Source: Parcubacteria group bacterium RIFCSPHIGHO2_01_FULL_47_10b (GTDB taxonomy: Bacteria; Patescibacteriota; Minisyncoccia; 2-01-FULL-47-10). From it: DNA of 5,275 nucleotides. The stretch's first letter is position 1; every line of letters starts with the position of its first letter. Below, piece after piece: positions 1 to 5,275 of the stretch. The notes under the pieces were generated by a model. It was not told the origin of the DNA. It made no database searches and saw only the letters and a program-made list of their open reading frames with translations. The position numbers were made by a program, and so were the translations under genes. Location of the stretch: contig MHXC01000065.1 of assembly GCA_001824325.1 (NCBI GenBank), positions 1 through 5,275 on the forward strand. Direction: 5' to 3'.

Positions 1-1
1 G

Positions 2-1081
2 CTTGATTTTAGCACCGGCGATTTTAGTATTGCCGGTTGGGCGTTGGCTGATGTTGACAACCAGGGCGATAATATCATAGCCAAGCGCGCCGCGACCGGC
101 AACGGTTTTGAGATTTTGTCGGACGCCACGGATGGCAGTTTAAACTTTGCTGCCACAAGTTGCAGCAACGTTGACGCTGGCGCGACGTTAACTTTTAACG
201 ACAATGTTTGGCACCATTTTGTGGTGGCCCGTTCCGGAACTACCGTCGCAACCTACCTTGACGGTCTGCCGGGCGCGACCGGTACGTGTAGCGCAGATTT
301 ATCCAGCACGGCCAGTTTCTACGTTGGCGCCCAAAGCGATAGCACCAACTTCTGGGACGGGCGGATTGATGACGTCCGCGCCTTTAATTACGCCCTCTCC
401 CAAAAACAAATCATGCAAATCTACAACCGCGCTAAACCCGTGGCCCAGTATAAGTTTGACGAAGGCGCGGGCCTCACCGCTTACGACGAATCCGACTACA
501 ACAACGACGGCACCTTAACCAACTTCCCGACCGACGGCACCAACTGGGTCAGCGGCAAATTCGGCAAAGCGTTGCAATTTGCTACAAATGATTATGCAAC
601 GACAACCTCTTCGAGTTCAACCAATATACAAGGAGACCTTTCTGTTTCCACATGGGTAAAATCGTCTGACTTCGCAACCACTACCACGCAGTGGATTGCT
701 CATAAACATACCGGTTCGACTGGCTACGGTCTTGCGTTTGGAGGAAGTGGACTTACTAGTAAACTTTCATTACTCGTTGACGGAGTCACCGCAACCTCAA
801 CGACCGCCTATTCATTAACCAACTCCACTTGGAATCATTTTGAAGCTACGCTTGCTACTACCACTGTGACATTCTATGTTAACGGAAAACAGTTGGGTAA
901 TACGGTAACACTGTCACCAGCTCCCCCTGCTTCTACAAATACTGCATTGACAATTGGTACGGACGACACCACCTACTTAAATGGTTCATTAGATGACATT
1001 CGGATTTATAACTATTCTCGTTCTGCAAATGAAGTCATGATTGATTACAACAACGGCCTGGCCGCAGGCTTCGGGCAGTAG
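2..1081 (+). CDS. LamG-domain (concanavalin A-like lectin fold) surface protein, 3' part
   Basis: The frame is open to the left edge of the window, so this is the C-terminal part of a longer protein. A TTG at position 44 is an internal Leu codon, because LamG-like sequence (FSIAGWA) continues upstream of it. Two LamG/Laminin_G_3-type domains are visible. The first runs from the window edge to about nt 430 and ends in a DDVRAFNYALS motif at nt 368 onward. The second starts at about nt 434 with VAQYKFDEGAG, contains the typical WNHFEATL and YVNGKQLG strands, and ends in LDDIRIYNYSR from nt 989. These domains form jelly-roll beta sandwiches that bind sugars or proteins, and CPR genomes often carry them in tandem in large secreted proteins. 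No C-terminal anchor follows; the protein ends in GLAAGFGQ. Codon usage changes sharply at about nt 575, inside the second domain. The ligand is unknown. Confidence 0.88.
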   Translation, partial: LDFSTGDFSIAGWALADVDNQGDNIIAKRAATGNGFEILSDATDGSLNFAATSCSNVDAGATLTFNDNVWHHFVVARSGTTVATYLDGLPGATGTCSADLSSTASFYVGAQSDSTNFWDGRIDDVRAFNYALSQKQIMQIYNRAKPVAQYKFDEGAGLTAYDESDYNNDGTLTNFPTDGTNWVSGKFGKALQFATNDYATTTSSSSTNIQGDLSVSTWVKSSDFATTTTQWIAHKHTGSTGYGLAFGGSGLTSKLSLLVDGVTATSTTAYSLTNSTWNHFEATLATTTVTFYVNGKQLGNTVTLSPAPPASTNTALTIGTDDTTYLNGSLDDIRIYNYSRSANEVMIDYNNGLAAGFGQ

Positions 1082-1088
1082 GAAGAGG

Positions 1089-1118
1089 AGTCTGCTTGTG
1101 CGTGAAGATCTCGTAGAA
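1089..1118 (-). pseudogene. Ten-codon remnant of a second DUF378 gene (C-terminal tail)
   Basis: Read on the minus strand, these bases encode F-YEIFTHKQT, matching L-YEIFTHKQT in the intact DUF378 protein at 1305-1535 (DNA 1347-1376). Over the nine identical residues the DNA differs at 1089, 1098, 1101 and 1113. All four differences are synonymous third-codon positions (Thr, His, Thr, Tyr). That pattern suggests a diverged homologue that was under protein-level selection before it was truncated, not a fresh copy of the neighbour. Similarity stops 8 bases from the LamG stop codon on one side, and on the other side where the ATPase-like fragment begins. The fragment has no start codon of its own and is not expected to be functional. 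Confidence 0.6.
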
Positions 1119-1286
1119 GTCGATTGTACACCATTTAGCACTAGCTTCTCTAAGGTGTTTCATTACTGGCGGAACAATGTCGACAAACGAAGTCACGGCA
1201 CAGTTGTTTTTGCCGGGGATACTACCCAGAAGGTGGGGGAACATGAGTTGATAGGCTGGCGCGATTTGGGACGAGTGTTCAAATAA
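1119..1286 (+). pseudogene. C-terminal remnant of an AAA_14/DUF4143-type ATPase
   Basis: This plus-strand frame runs without interruption to a TAA at 1284-1286. It reads like the last ~55 residues of DUF4143-family ATPases: FSTSFSKVFHYWRNN, then GTVVFAGDTTQK, then ELIGWRDLGRVFK and stop. Family members commonly end with a segment of the form F-x-x-x-L-x-YW-x(n)-G-x-x-VY-x-GD-x-x-Q-x(n)-x-I-x-W-x-x-L, following the PD-(D/E)xK-like core. This is recognition from memory, not a search. The P-loop, winged-helix and nuclease-like core are all missing. An upstream ATG at 1041 in the same frame lies antiphase inside the LamG gene and is unlikely to be a real start. The fragment differs from the C-terminus of the intact ATPase at 1719-2849, so it came from another subfamily member. 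It could be an unrelated hypothetical gene, but that seems less likely. Confidence 0.5.
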
Positions 1287-1304
1287 ACTTTACTATCTTT
1301 GTCG

Positions 1305-1535
1305 TTATTTCTTCCCACCCTTCCCCATGCCCTCACACAACTTGCAGGTCTGCTTATGGGTGAAGATCTCATAGAGCGCTGAAAGACCGATGAGTACATA
1401 GACTACAGTCGAAAGCCCACTGTCCATGCCGCCAAAAAGGTTTTGTCCGAGTTCCCAGTTGAATATACCGAATAAGAGCCAGTTTAGTCCTCCGATGACA
1501 AGTAGTATAAACGTTACAAAGTGAATTCCTTTCAT
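1305..1535 (-). CDS. DUF378-family two-helix membrane protein with CxxC tail
   Basis: A 76-residue protein on the minus strand, starting at the ATG whose complement is at 1533-1535. It has the DUF378 signature: an N-terminal membrane helix (about residues 6-25) containing GGLNWLLFG, a short loop LGQNLFGG, and a second helix (about 41-58) with VVYVLIGLSALY. DUF378 proteins are small inner-membrane proteins of unknown function, common in bacteria and frequent in CPR genomes. This one carries a polar tail after the second helix with C64-K-L-C67 and a Gly/Lys-rich end (MGKGGKK), which could bind a metal or form a disulfide; that is inference. No clear Shine-Dalgarno sequence precedes the ATG. It is divergent from the ATPase gene and shares a 168-base or slightly longer control region with it. 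A ten-codon relic of a homologue lies at 1089-1118. Confidence 0.85.
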   Translation of the reverse strand: MKGIHFVTFILLVIGGLNWLLFGIFNWELGQNLFGGMDSGLSTVVYVLIGLSALYEIFTHKQTCKLCEGMGKGGKK

Positions 1536-1605
1536 AATGGTAGTATTGTTATCTATATGGATGAATTATGCGTCAGGTGAATTATTATAGTCCGACCTTT
1601 TCTAC

Positions 1606-1614
1606 AGTATAGCA
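1606..1614 (-). promoter_or_regulatory. Possible extended -10 element for the DUF378 gene
   Basis: On the minus strand this reads TGCTATACT, an extended -10 (TGn followed by a near-consensus hexamer). No convincing -35 lies 16-18 bases upstream. Transcription would start near 1599, giving a leader of about 64 bases before the ATG. A second candidate, a perfect TATAAT hexamer on the minus strand at 1584-1589, also lacks a -35. Which one is used cannot be told from sequence. Confidence 0.3.
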
Positions 1615-1635
1615 TAAATGTTGAACTATTTTCGT

Positions 1636-1664
1636 TTGACACAACCTAATGGTATAAGTATAAT
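1636..1664 (+). promoter_or_regulatory. Consensus sigma70-type promoter of the ATPase gene
   Basis: TTGACA at 1636-1641 and TATAAT at 1659-1664 are separated by exactly 17 bases, a perfect match to the housekeeping consensus. Transcription should begin near 1671, leaving a leader of 33-48 bases before the ATPase start. The last two bases of the -10 are also the first two of the large palindrome at 1663-1695. Confidence 0.75.
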
Positions 1665-1695
1665 TAATTTGTGGAGTGTGACTCCATAAATTAAT
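1663..1695 (+). promoter_or_regulatory. 33-base palindrome over the transcription start (candidate operator)
   Basis: The left arm 1663-1677 (ATTAATTTGTGGAGT) and right arm 1681-1695 (ACTCCATAAATTAAT) are complementary at 14 of 15 positions around the spacer GTG; the only mismatch is the G-T pair 1671/1687. It overlaps the end of the -10 box and the predicted start site, where a repressor would block initiation. In RNA the part after the start site could also fold as a six-pair hairpin (1672-1677 with 1681-1686). It is not a typical terminator, as no U-run follows. Confidence 0.6.
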
Positions 1696-1703
1696 GAGAA
1701 TAT

Positions 1704-1720
1704 GTGGAATCGAAATCCAT
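1704..1720 (+). promoter_or_regulatory. Second, weaker palindrome copy over the translation start
   Basis: GTGGAATCGAAATCCAT here matches the core of the upstream palindrome, GTGGAGTGTGACTCCAT at 1671-1687, at 12 of 17 positions. Both fit GTGGAnTnnnAnTCCAT. The centres (1679 and 1712) are 33 bases apart, about three helical turns, so two protein dimers could bind the same face. It covers both candidate start codons of the ATPase gene (GTG 1704, ATG 1719). Confidence 0.4.
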
Positions 1721-2849
1721 GATTTACCGATACTATTCGATCGAAAAATTAATACAAAAGGGAAAAGCGCTCATTATCTATGGGCCTCGACGGTCTGGCA
1801 AAACAACATTACTTGTCGATTATTTAAAACATACAACGCTCACTTATAAACTAGATTCTGGTGATAGTATTGAACTACAGCAACTCCTTGGATCGAGCGA
1901 CGTTTCACGGATAATACAGTACGCGGAGGGATATGACATAATCGCTATCGATGAGGCGCAACAAATTCCACATATTGGTACTGGGCTAAAGATTCTCGTC
2001 GATCATTTACCCCAATTAGCGATTATAGCGACTGGGTCATCGTCTTTTGACCTATCGCAACAGGTGGGTGAGCCACTCACTGGAAGAAAAAAAACCGTTA
2101 CTTTATTCCCTTTTGCCCAAATAGAGTTGGCCAAACACTATAATGCGTTTGAGTTACAGCAAAGGATGGATGAGTTTATGATTTTCGGAAGTTATCCTGA
2201 AGTTGTCATAGCAAAAAGTCGCAAAGAAAAGATACGAATTCTTACCGAGCTGGTAAACTCTTACCTTTTGAAAGACGTGCTATCGATGGAGCGAATCAAG
2301 GGTTCAAAACAACTACTTGATATGTTAAAATTGCTCGCTTTTCAAGTTGGCAGCGAGGTATCTTTGAATGAGATCGCAACACATGTGCGGATGGATGTAA
2401 AAACAGTCGGACGGTATCTTGATATTCTTGAAAAGGGATTTGTGTTGAAGCGCTTAGGCGGCTTAAGTCGTAATCTGAGAAAGGAAGTCTATCAAAAGGC
2501 AAAATATTATTTTCTTGATATGGGCGTTCGTAACGCACTCATAGCTCAATTTAACCCTATCTCGAGCCGAAACGACCTAGGAGCGTTATTTGAAAATTTT
2601 GTGCTTATGGAACGATGGAAATACAATGAGTATACCCAACGGGTCGGGGCAAGTTATTTTTGGCGTACATATGATGGACAAGAAATCGATTTAGTGGAGG
2701 AGCGAAGCGGGAAGTTATTTGGTTATGAAATAAAGTCGTCCGCGAAAGCTCGCTCCGTAGCACCAAAAGATTGGGTGAGTACCTATAGCAATGGTCGCTA
2801 TAAAGTCATAACTCCAAAAAACTATCTATCGTTCATCGGTGTCAAGTGA
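1719..2849 (+). CDS. AAA_14/DUF4143 ATPase with PD-(D/E)xK-like C-terminus
   Basis: Numbered from ATG 1719 (376 residues). The N-terminal AAA_14 ATPase has Walker A GPRRSGKTT (22-30), Walker B IIAIDEAQ (74-81) and a sensor-like IIATGSS (102-108), followed by LTGRKKTVTLFPF. The DUF4143 half includes FMIFGSYPEV (153-162), a winged-helix-like segment VSLNEIATHV to GFVLKRL (214-246), and a restriction-nuclease-like end: E292 in LFENFV, D324 in GQEIDLVEE, and E337-I-K339 in GYEIKSS. The acidic/ExK pattern is intact. The family is widespread and poorly characterised; its target is unknown and it should be cytoplasmic. An in-frame GTG at 1704 adds five residues, but family members start close to MIYRYYSIEKL and GGAA at 1706-1709 is a possible weak Shine-Dalgarno site for the ATG. 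The gene is more AT-rich than its neighbours, which fits transfer. It has a strong promoter with palindromes. Confidence 0.88.
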   Translation: MIYRYYSIEKLIQKGKALIIYGPRRSGKTTLLVDYLKHTTLTYKLDSGDSIELQQLLGSSDVSRIIQYAEGYDIIAIDEAQQIPHIGTGLKILVDHLPQLAIIATGSSSFDLSQQVGEPLTGRKKTVTLFPFAQIELAKHYNAFELQQRMDEFMIFGSYPEVVIAKSRKEKIRILTELVNSYLLKDVLSMERIKGSKQLLDMLKLLAFQVGSEVSLNEIATHVRMDVKTVGRYLDILEKGFVLKRLGGLSRNLRKEVYQKAKYYFLDMGVRNALIAQFNPISSRNDLGALFENFVLMERWKYNEYTQRVGASYFWRTYDGQEIDLVEERSGKLFGYEIKSSAKARSVAPKDWVSTYSNGRYKVITPKNYLSFIGVK

Positions 2850-2863
2850 TGTTTTTTAGAAAA

Positions 2864-2872
2864 TGGTATAAT
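2864..2872 (+). promoter_or_regulatory. Extended -10 element just before the M64 protein gene
   Basis: TGGTATAAT is a perfect extended -10 (TGn plus TATAAT) in the 34-base gap between the ATPase stop and the next ATG. No -35 is apparent at the proper distance. Transcription would start near 2879, only about five bases before ATG 2884, giving a nearly leaderless mRNA. The ten bases AATGGTATAA (2862-2871) also occur at 1648-1657 in the ATPase promoter. GGA at 2873-2875 could serve as a ribosome site on read-through transcripts from the ATPase gene. Confidence 0.5.
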
Positions 2873-2883
2873 GGAAAAAAGGT

Positions 2884-5190
2884 ATGAGATATCATAGACT
2901 AACATTACTTTTTCTAGTGGCCATTCAGATAGGAATAGGTCTTTTATTTATCAGCGCTTTATCAACCCATGCTGCGACTCGTACCCAGCCCTTTGGCAGC
3001 TGCAGACTAACACTTTCCAAGACAAGCTACGCAACGAGCGAACCAGTCACTGCAGTGGTTTCGTATACCGGGACCGGAATTTTGCGGAGCAGCGTATCGG
3101 TGGCATGCGGAAATGGCAAGCGCGTAACCGTGCGAAAAACGCAATGTGACAACGAACTCCACTCATGCGACGCCGTGTGTACCTATGAAGATTCCGGGGC
3201 GTATACAATAAGCGGCAGGGCACGATTTGGGCGTGCAGTCGGGCACCGATTTGGTTTTTGGAGCTTCTTTTATTCCTTTTTGTTGAGGGGACGGATCGTC
3301 ACCTGCGAGAGCGCACAGGTTACGATATCGAGCGAAGCAACCCCGCCACCACCTCCAACCGCAACACTGCCTATATGGACTTGTCGCACGACGAATCCAA
3401 CAAATAATCCTTTTTTCGTCAGTAAGATTACCTGCACCAACAGCGATCCGAAAATTTCACCGGTGAAATTTACAGGGGTTTTTGGTGACGCTTGCGCCAC
3501 TAATGCACAAAGGGGTACAAAATTGTTGCAATTAAAAATGCTTACGGCGAATCCTACAGAGCTCACTGAAGGCAAGCTGTATCAGATGGTCGAGCGAGCG
3601 TGTCCAACTGGTACGCGTTGTGCTTCTGAAAAAACACATTGCGAGCTGATACCCGCGAACCCAGTCCATGGGGGTAGTAACAGCACAACCACACCAACGC
3701 AAGACACAACAGCTCAACTCGAAGCAGCGCTGAAAGCATTTTTACGCGCGACGAAAACACCGCGAGACCTCAATAAGGATGGTATATATGAGGACACCAA
3801 CGGCAATGGATCGTATGATTTTGCTGACTGTGTCTTGTTATATGCCAGTCTAAGCGGCGGAACGCCAGGTGCTAATGTATTGACAGCACTTGATGTGAAT
3901 AAAGACAAGAAGCTCGACAAGAATGATAGCTTGCAATGCGCTGCAGCAGTGAGTGGGACAACGACTACACCTGAATGTTTGCTCGCAGGAACATGCACAG
4001 CAGGGGAGAACGTCCCGATCTTGAATCCGACGAAGATCCCGAAAATTCTAAGTGTCGCGCTTACACCAAAAACTGCAACCCAAGGCACGCTTATTAAGCT
4101 GGTGACGAAAACTGAAGGTATGAGTACGAGTACCATTGCCACTGCGCTCATCGATACGGCATTCCAGGTTACGTTGTATGACGACGGGAAGCACGATGAC
4201 GGAAAAGCAGCCGATGGATATTATGCGACAGTCATCGATACCACAAAACTCGCCATTGGAACGCATCAGGGCGCGGTATCGATTGGTGGATTGACGTCGC
4301 CGTTTAGCTTCGAAATTATACAGATATTTTCTCGGTGCGAAGCGCTGAAACAAAACGGATCAACGGACGACAAGCTGGATGTGTTGTTTTATGGAGCCGC
4401 TAATTTCGGAACCGTCGATGCATTTTTGACGGAAGCCAGACGGATCATGAATCGGCTGCTTGCCTATGAACCATATAAAAGTAATGCGAGTAAATTTAAT
4501 TTTTATGCATATAGAGAATTGGTAAGTGGGGGGTGTGAGTTAGTCAGTGGCAATCAATATTTTTGTGGTGTAAAGCCAATCGTGAGCGAAACCTTGGATC
4601 AATGCCCAGGCGATCAACACATATATTTGACGAATAATTCTCAACCATCATACGCAGTCCGAGGCCAAGGATGGTTGTTTATGAGTGCGCCCGAAGACAA
4701 CGGAGATAACAAAGTCGTGGTGCATGAGTTTTCACATGCGCTCGCAGCGCTTCTCGATGAATATTCATTGAAAAATAATCCAACGTCACTGCCGCCGAAT
4801 CTCAACTGCGCACCGTTAACGAGTACGACCGCGTGTCCGTATCCCTATTGGTGCGGCGGGATACCTGCATCGCAAGTTCGATTGTCATGCGCTCCAAACA
4901 CAAACCAGACTGCATGTGTACAAAATCCGCTTTGTGTATGGGGCTCAATGTTATTCTCTGGCAATGTCACGACGCTTGGTGGGGAGCAAGCACAATGCTT
5001 CATCAACTGGCGGCTACAACCTGATCTAGGCATGGCATGTGAGGCAGGCACCGGCTGTTTCCAAGGCTGCGTATCGGAGAGTGGTGCCGCGCGCAGCACT
5101 CGTCTCAATATCATGTTCGACCAACACGCTGGTGAATTTGGACCGGTGAATACGCGAATTATCGTGAAGGCATTACAACAATATAAGTAA
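2884..5190 (+). CDS. Secreted multidomain protein with M64-type (IgA peptidase-like) metalloprotease domain
   Basis: A 768-residue exported protein. The signal peptide has MRYHR, a hydrophobic core (6-26) and a likely cleavage after THA (residue 30). Next come an Ig/PKD-like Cys-containing domain (about 38-150), a Pro/Thr linker (PPPPPT, 154-159), a second Cys-containing region (about 164-260) and an Asn/Thr linker. A dockerin/EF-hand-like calcium module follows: DLNKDGIYEDTNGNG from 295, then DVNKDKKLDKND (337-348). A D-rich Ig-like module has DDGKHDDGKAADGYY at 433-447. The C-terminal domain (about 482-768) resembles peptidase M64: H614-E-F-S-H618 with D625-E-Y627, a conserved-looking end IMFDQ(x)nFGPVN, and ten Cys between 642 and 729, probably disulfide-paired. 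M64 includes IgA-cleaving zinc proteases; the substrate here is unknown. The family's usual Gly in the HExxHxxxGLxDEY stretch is replaced (ALAALLDEY). There is no C-terminal anchor, so it is secreted or held by an uncleaved N-terminal helix. Confidence 0.85.
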   Translation: MRYHRLTLLFLVAIQIGIGLLFISALSTHAATRTQPFGSCRLTLSKTSYATSEPVTAVVSYTGTGILRSSVSVACGNGKRVTVRKTQCDNELHSCDAVCTYEDSGAYTISGRARFGRAVGHRFGFWSFFYSFLLRGRIVTCESAQVTISSEATPPPPPTATLPIWTCRTTNPTNNPFFVSKITCTNSDPKISPVKFTGVFGDACATNAQRGTKLLQLKMLTANPTELTEGKLYQMVERACPTGTRCASEKTHCELIPANPVHGGSNSTTTPTQDTTAQLEAALKAFLRATKTPRDLNKDGIYEDTNGNGSYDFADCVLLYASLSGGTPGANVLTALDVNKDKKLDKNDSLQCAAAVSGTTTTPECLLAGTCTAGENVPILNPTKIPKILSVALTPKTATQGTLIKLVTKTEGMSTSTIATALIDTAFQVTLYDDGKHDDGKAADGYYATVIDTTKLAIGTHQGAVSIGGLTSPFSFEIIQIFSRCEALKQNGSTDDKLDVLFYGAANFGTVDAFLTEARRIMNRLLAYEPYKSNASKFNFYAYRELVSGGCELVSGNQYFCGVKPIVSETLDQCPGDQHIYLTNNSQPSYAVRGQGWLFMSAPEDNGDNKVVVHEFSHALAALLDEYSLKNNPTSLPPNLNCAPLTSTTACPYPYWCGGIPASQVRLSCAPNTNQTACVQNPLCVWGSMLFSGNVTTLGGEQAQCFINWRLQPDLGMACEAGTGCFQGCVSESGAARSTRLNIMFDQHAGEFGPVNTRIIVKALQQYK

Positions 5191-5212
5191 AGTATTGCAA
5201 CGAGTAACCATA

Positions 5213-5275
5213 ATGATAAAGTCATACGTTATACCATTCACAAATACCCAAGGAGTGCTCACGCACGGGGCTGTT
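5213..5275 (+). CDS. Possible 5' end of a downstream gene, truncated by the window
   Basis: An ATG 22 bases after the M64 protein stop opens a frame that stays open for 21 codons to the window edge (MIKSYVIPFTNTQGVLTHG...). The composition is protein-like, and the same orientation and short gap fit an operon with the M64 protein. The ribosome-binding site is weak (CGAG at 5201-5204 at best). I do not recognise the family, and with so few codons the frame could be chance. An AAGGAG at 5251-5256 has no usable start codon following it inside the window. Confidence 0.3.
   Translation, partial: MIKSYVIPFTNTQGVLTHGAV

Noticed and set aside
44..46. TTG as the start codon of the LamG protein
   Set aside because: LamG-like residues continue in frame to the left edge of the window, so this is an internal Leu codon of a truncated gene.
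1035..1244. 69-codon minus-strand open frame across the LamG end and the fragment region
   Set aside because: Only the YEIFTHKQT stretch in it is meaningful; the rest is antisense to the LamG end and the ATPase-like fragment, with no ribosome site or family resemblance.
2833..2857. Possible terminator after the ATPase gene: CATC/GATG arms followed by TTTTTT
   Set aside because: The stem is only four base pairs with a ten-base loop, too weak to call an intrinsic terminator.
2871..2897. Eight-codon open frame (MEKRYEIS) overlapping the start of the M64 protein gene
   Set aside because: It begins inside the -10 hexamer and would be mostly upstream of the predicted transcript start; nothing supports it as a leader peptide.
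3714..4151. 145-codon minus-strand open frame inside the M64 protein gene
   Set aside because: It is antisense to the well-supported dockerin-like and Ig-like region and shows no recognisable domain.
4845..5225. 126-codon minus-strand open frame over the end of the M64 protein gene
   Set aside because: It is antisense to the Cys-rich protease C-terminus, whose plus-strand reading has clear family motifs.

Overview
The window looks like bacterial chromosome from the Candidate Phyla Radiation (Patescibacteria, Parcubacteria-like). This is an inference from gene content: a secreted protein built from LamG lectin-fold domains, a tiny DUF378 membrane protein, an AAA_14/DUF4143 ATPase, and a large secreted multidomain protein with an M64-type metalloprotease end. 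TGA is used as a stop (ATPase gene), which argues against the CPR lineages that recode UGA. No rRNA, tRNA, CRISPR array or insertion sequence was seen.

Layout, left to right. (1) 2-1081, +: 3' part of a LamG-repeat surface protein, entering from outside the window; its codon usage changes abruptly near position 575. (2) 1082-1304: no intact gene, but two recognisable gene ends. One is a ten-codon copy of the DUF378 C-terminal end on the minus strand. Joined to it is the plus-strand C-terminus of an AAA_14/DUF4143-type ATPase. (3) 1305-1535, -: intact DUF378 protein. (4) 1536-1718: divergent control region with a perfect TTGACA-17-TATAAT promoter for the rightward gene and two related palindromes, one over the transcription start and one over the translation start. 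(5) 1719-2849, +: AAA_14/DUF4143 ATPase. (6) 2884-5190, +: 768-residue secreted protein with an Ig/PKD-like domain, a dockerin-like calcium-binding module, a D-rich Ig-like module and an M64-type HExxH metallopeptidase domain. An extended -10 element lies so close to its ATG that the mRNA would be almost leaderless. (7) 5213-5275, +: possible start of a further gene running off the window.

The two surface proteins (LamG and M64) fit a cell-envelope or host-contact role, but nothing shows they work together. The most notable structure is the middle: the gene-end fragments at 1089-1286 lie in the same order and orientation as the outer ends of the intact DUF378/ATPase divergent pair beside them. 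The simplest reading is that a second, diverged copy of that pair once sat here and collapsed by internal deletion. With the paired palindromes at the ATPase promoter, this suggests a recurring, regulated DUF378/ATPase cassette. That interpretation is inference and needs comparison with other genomes.
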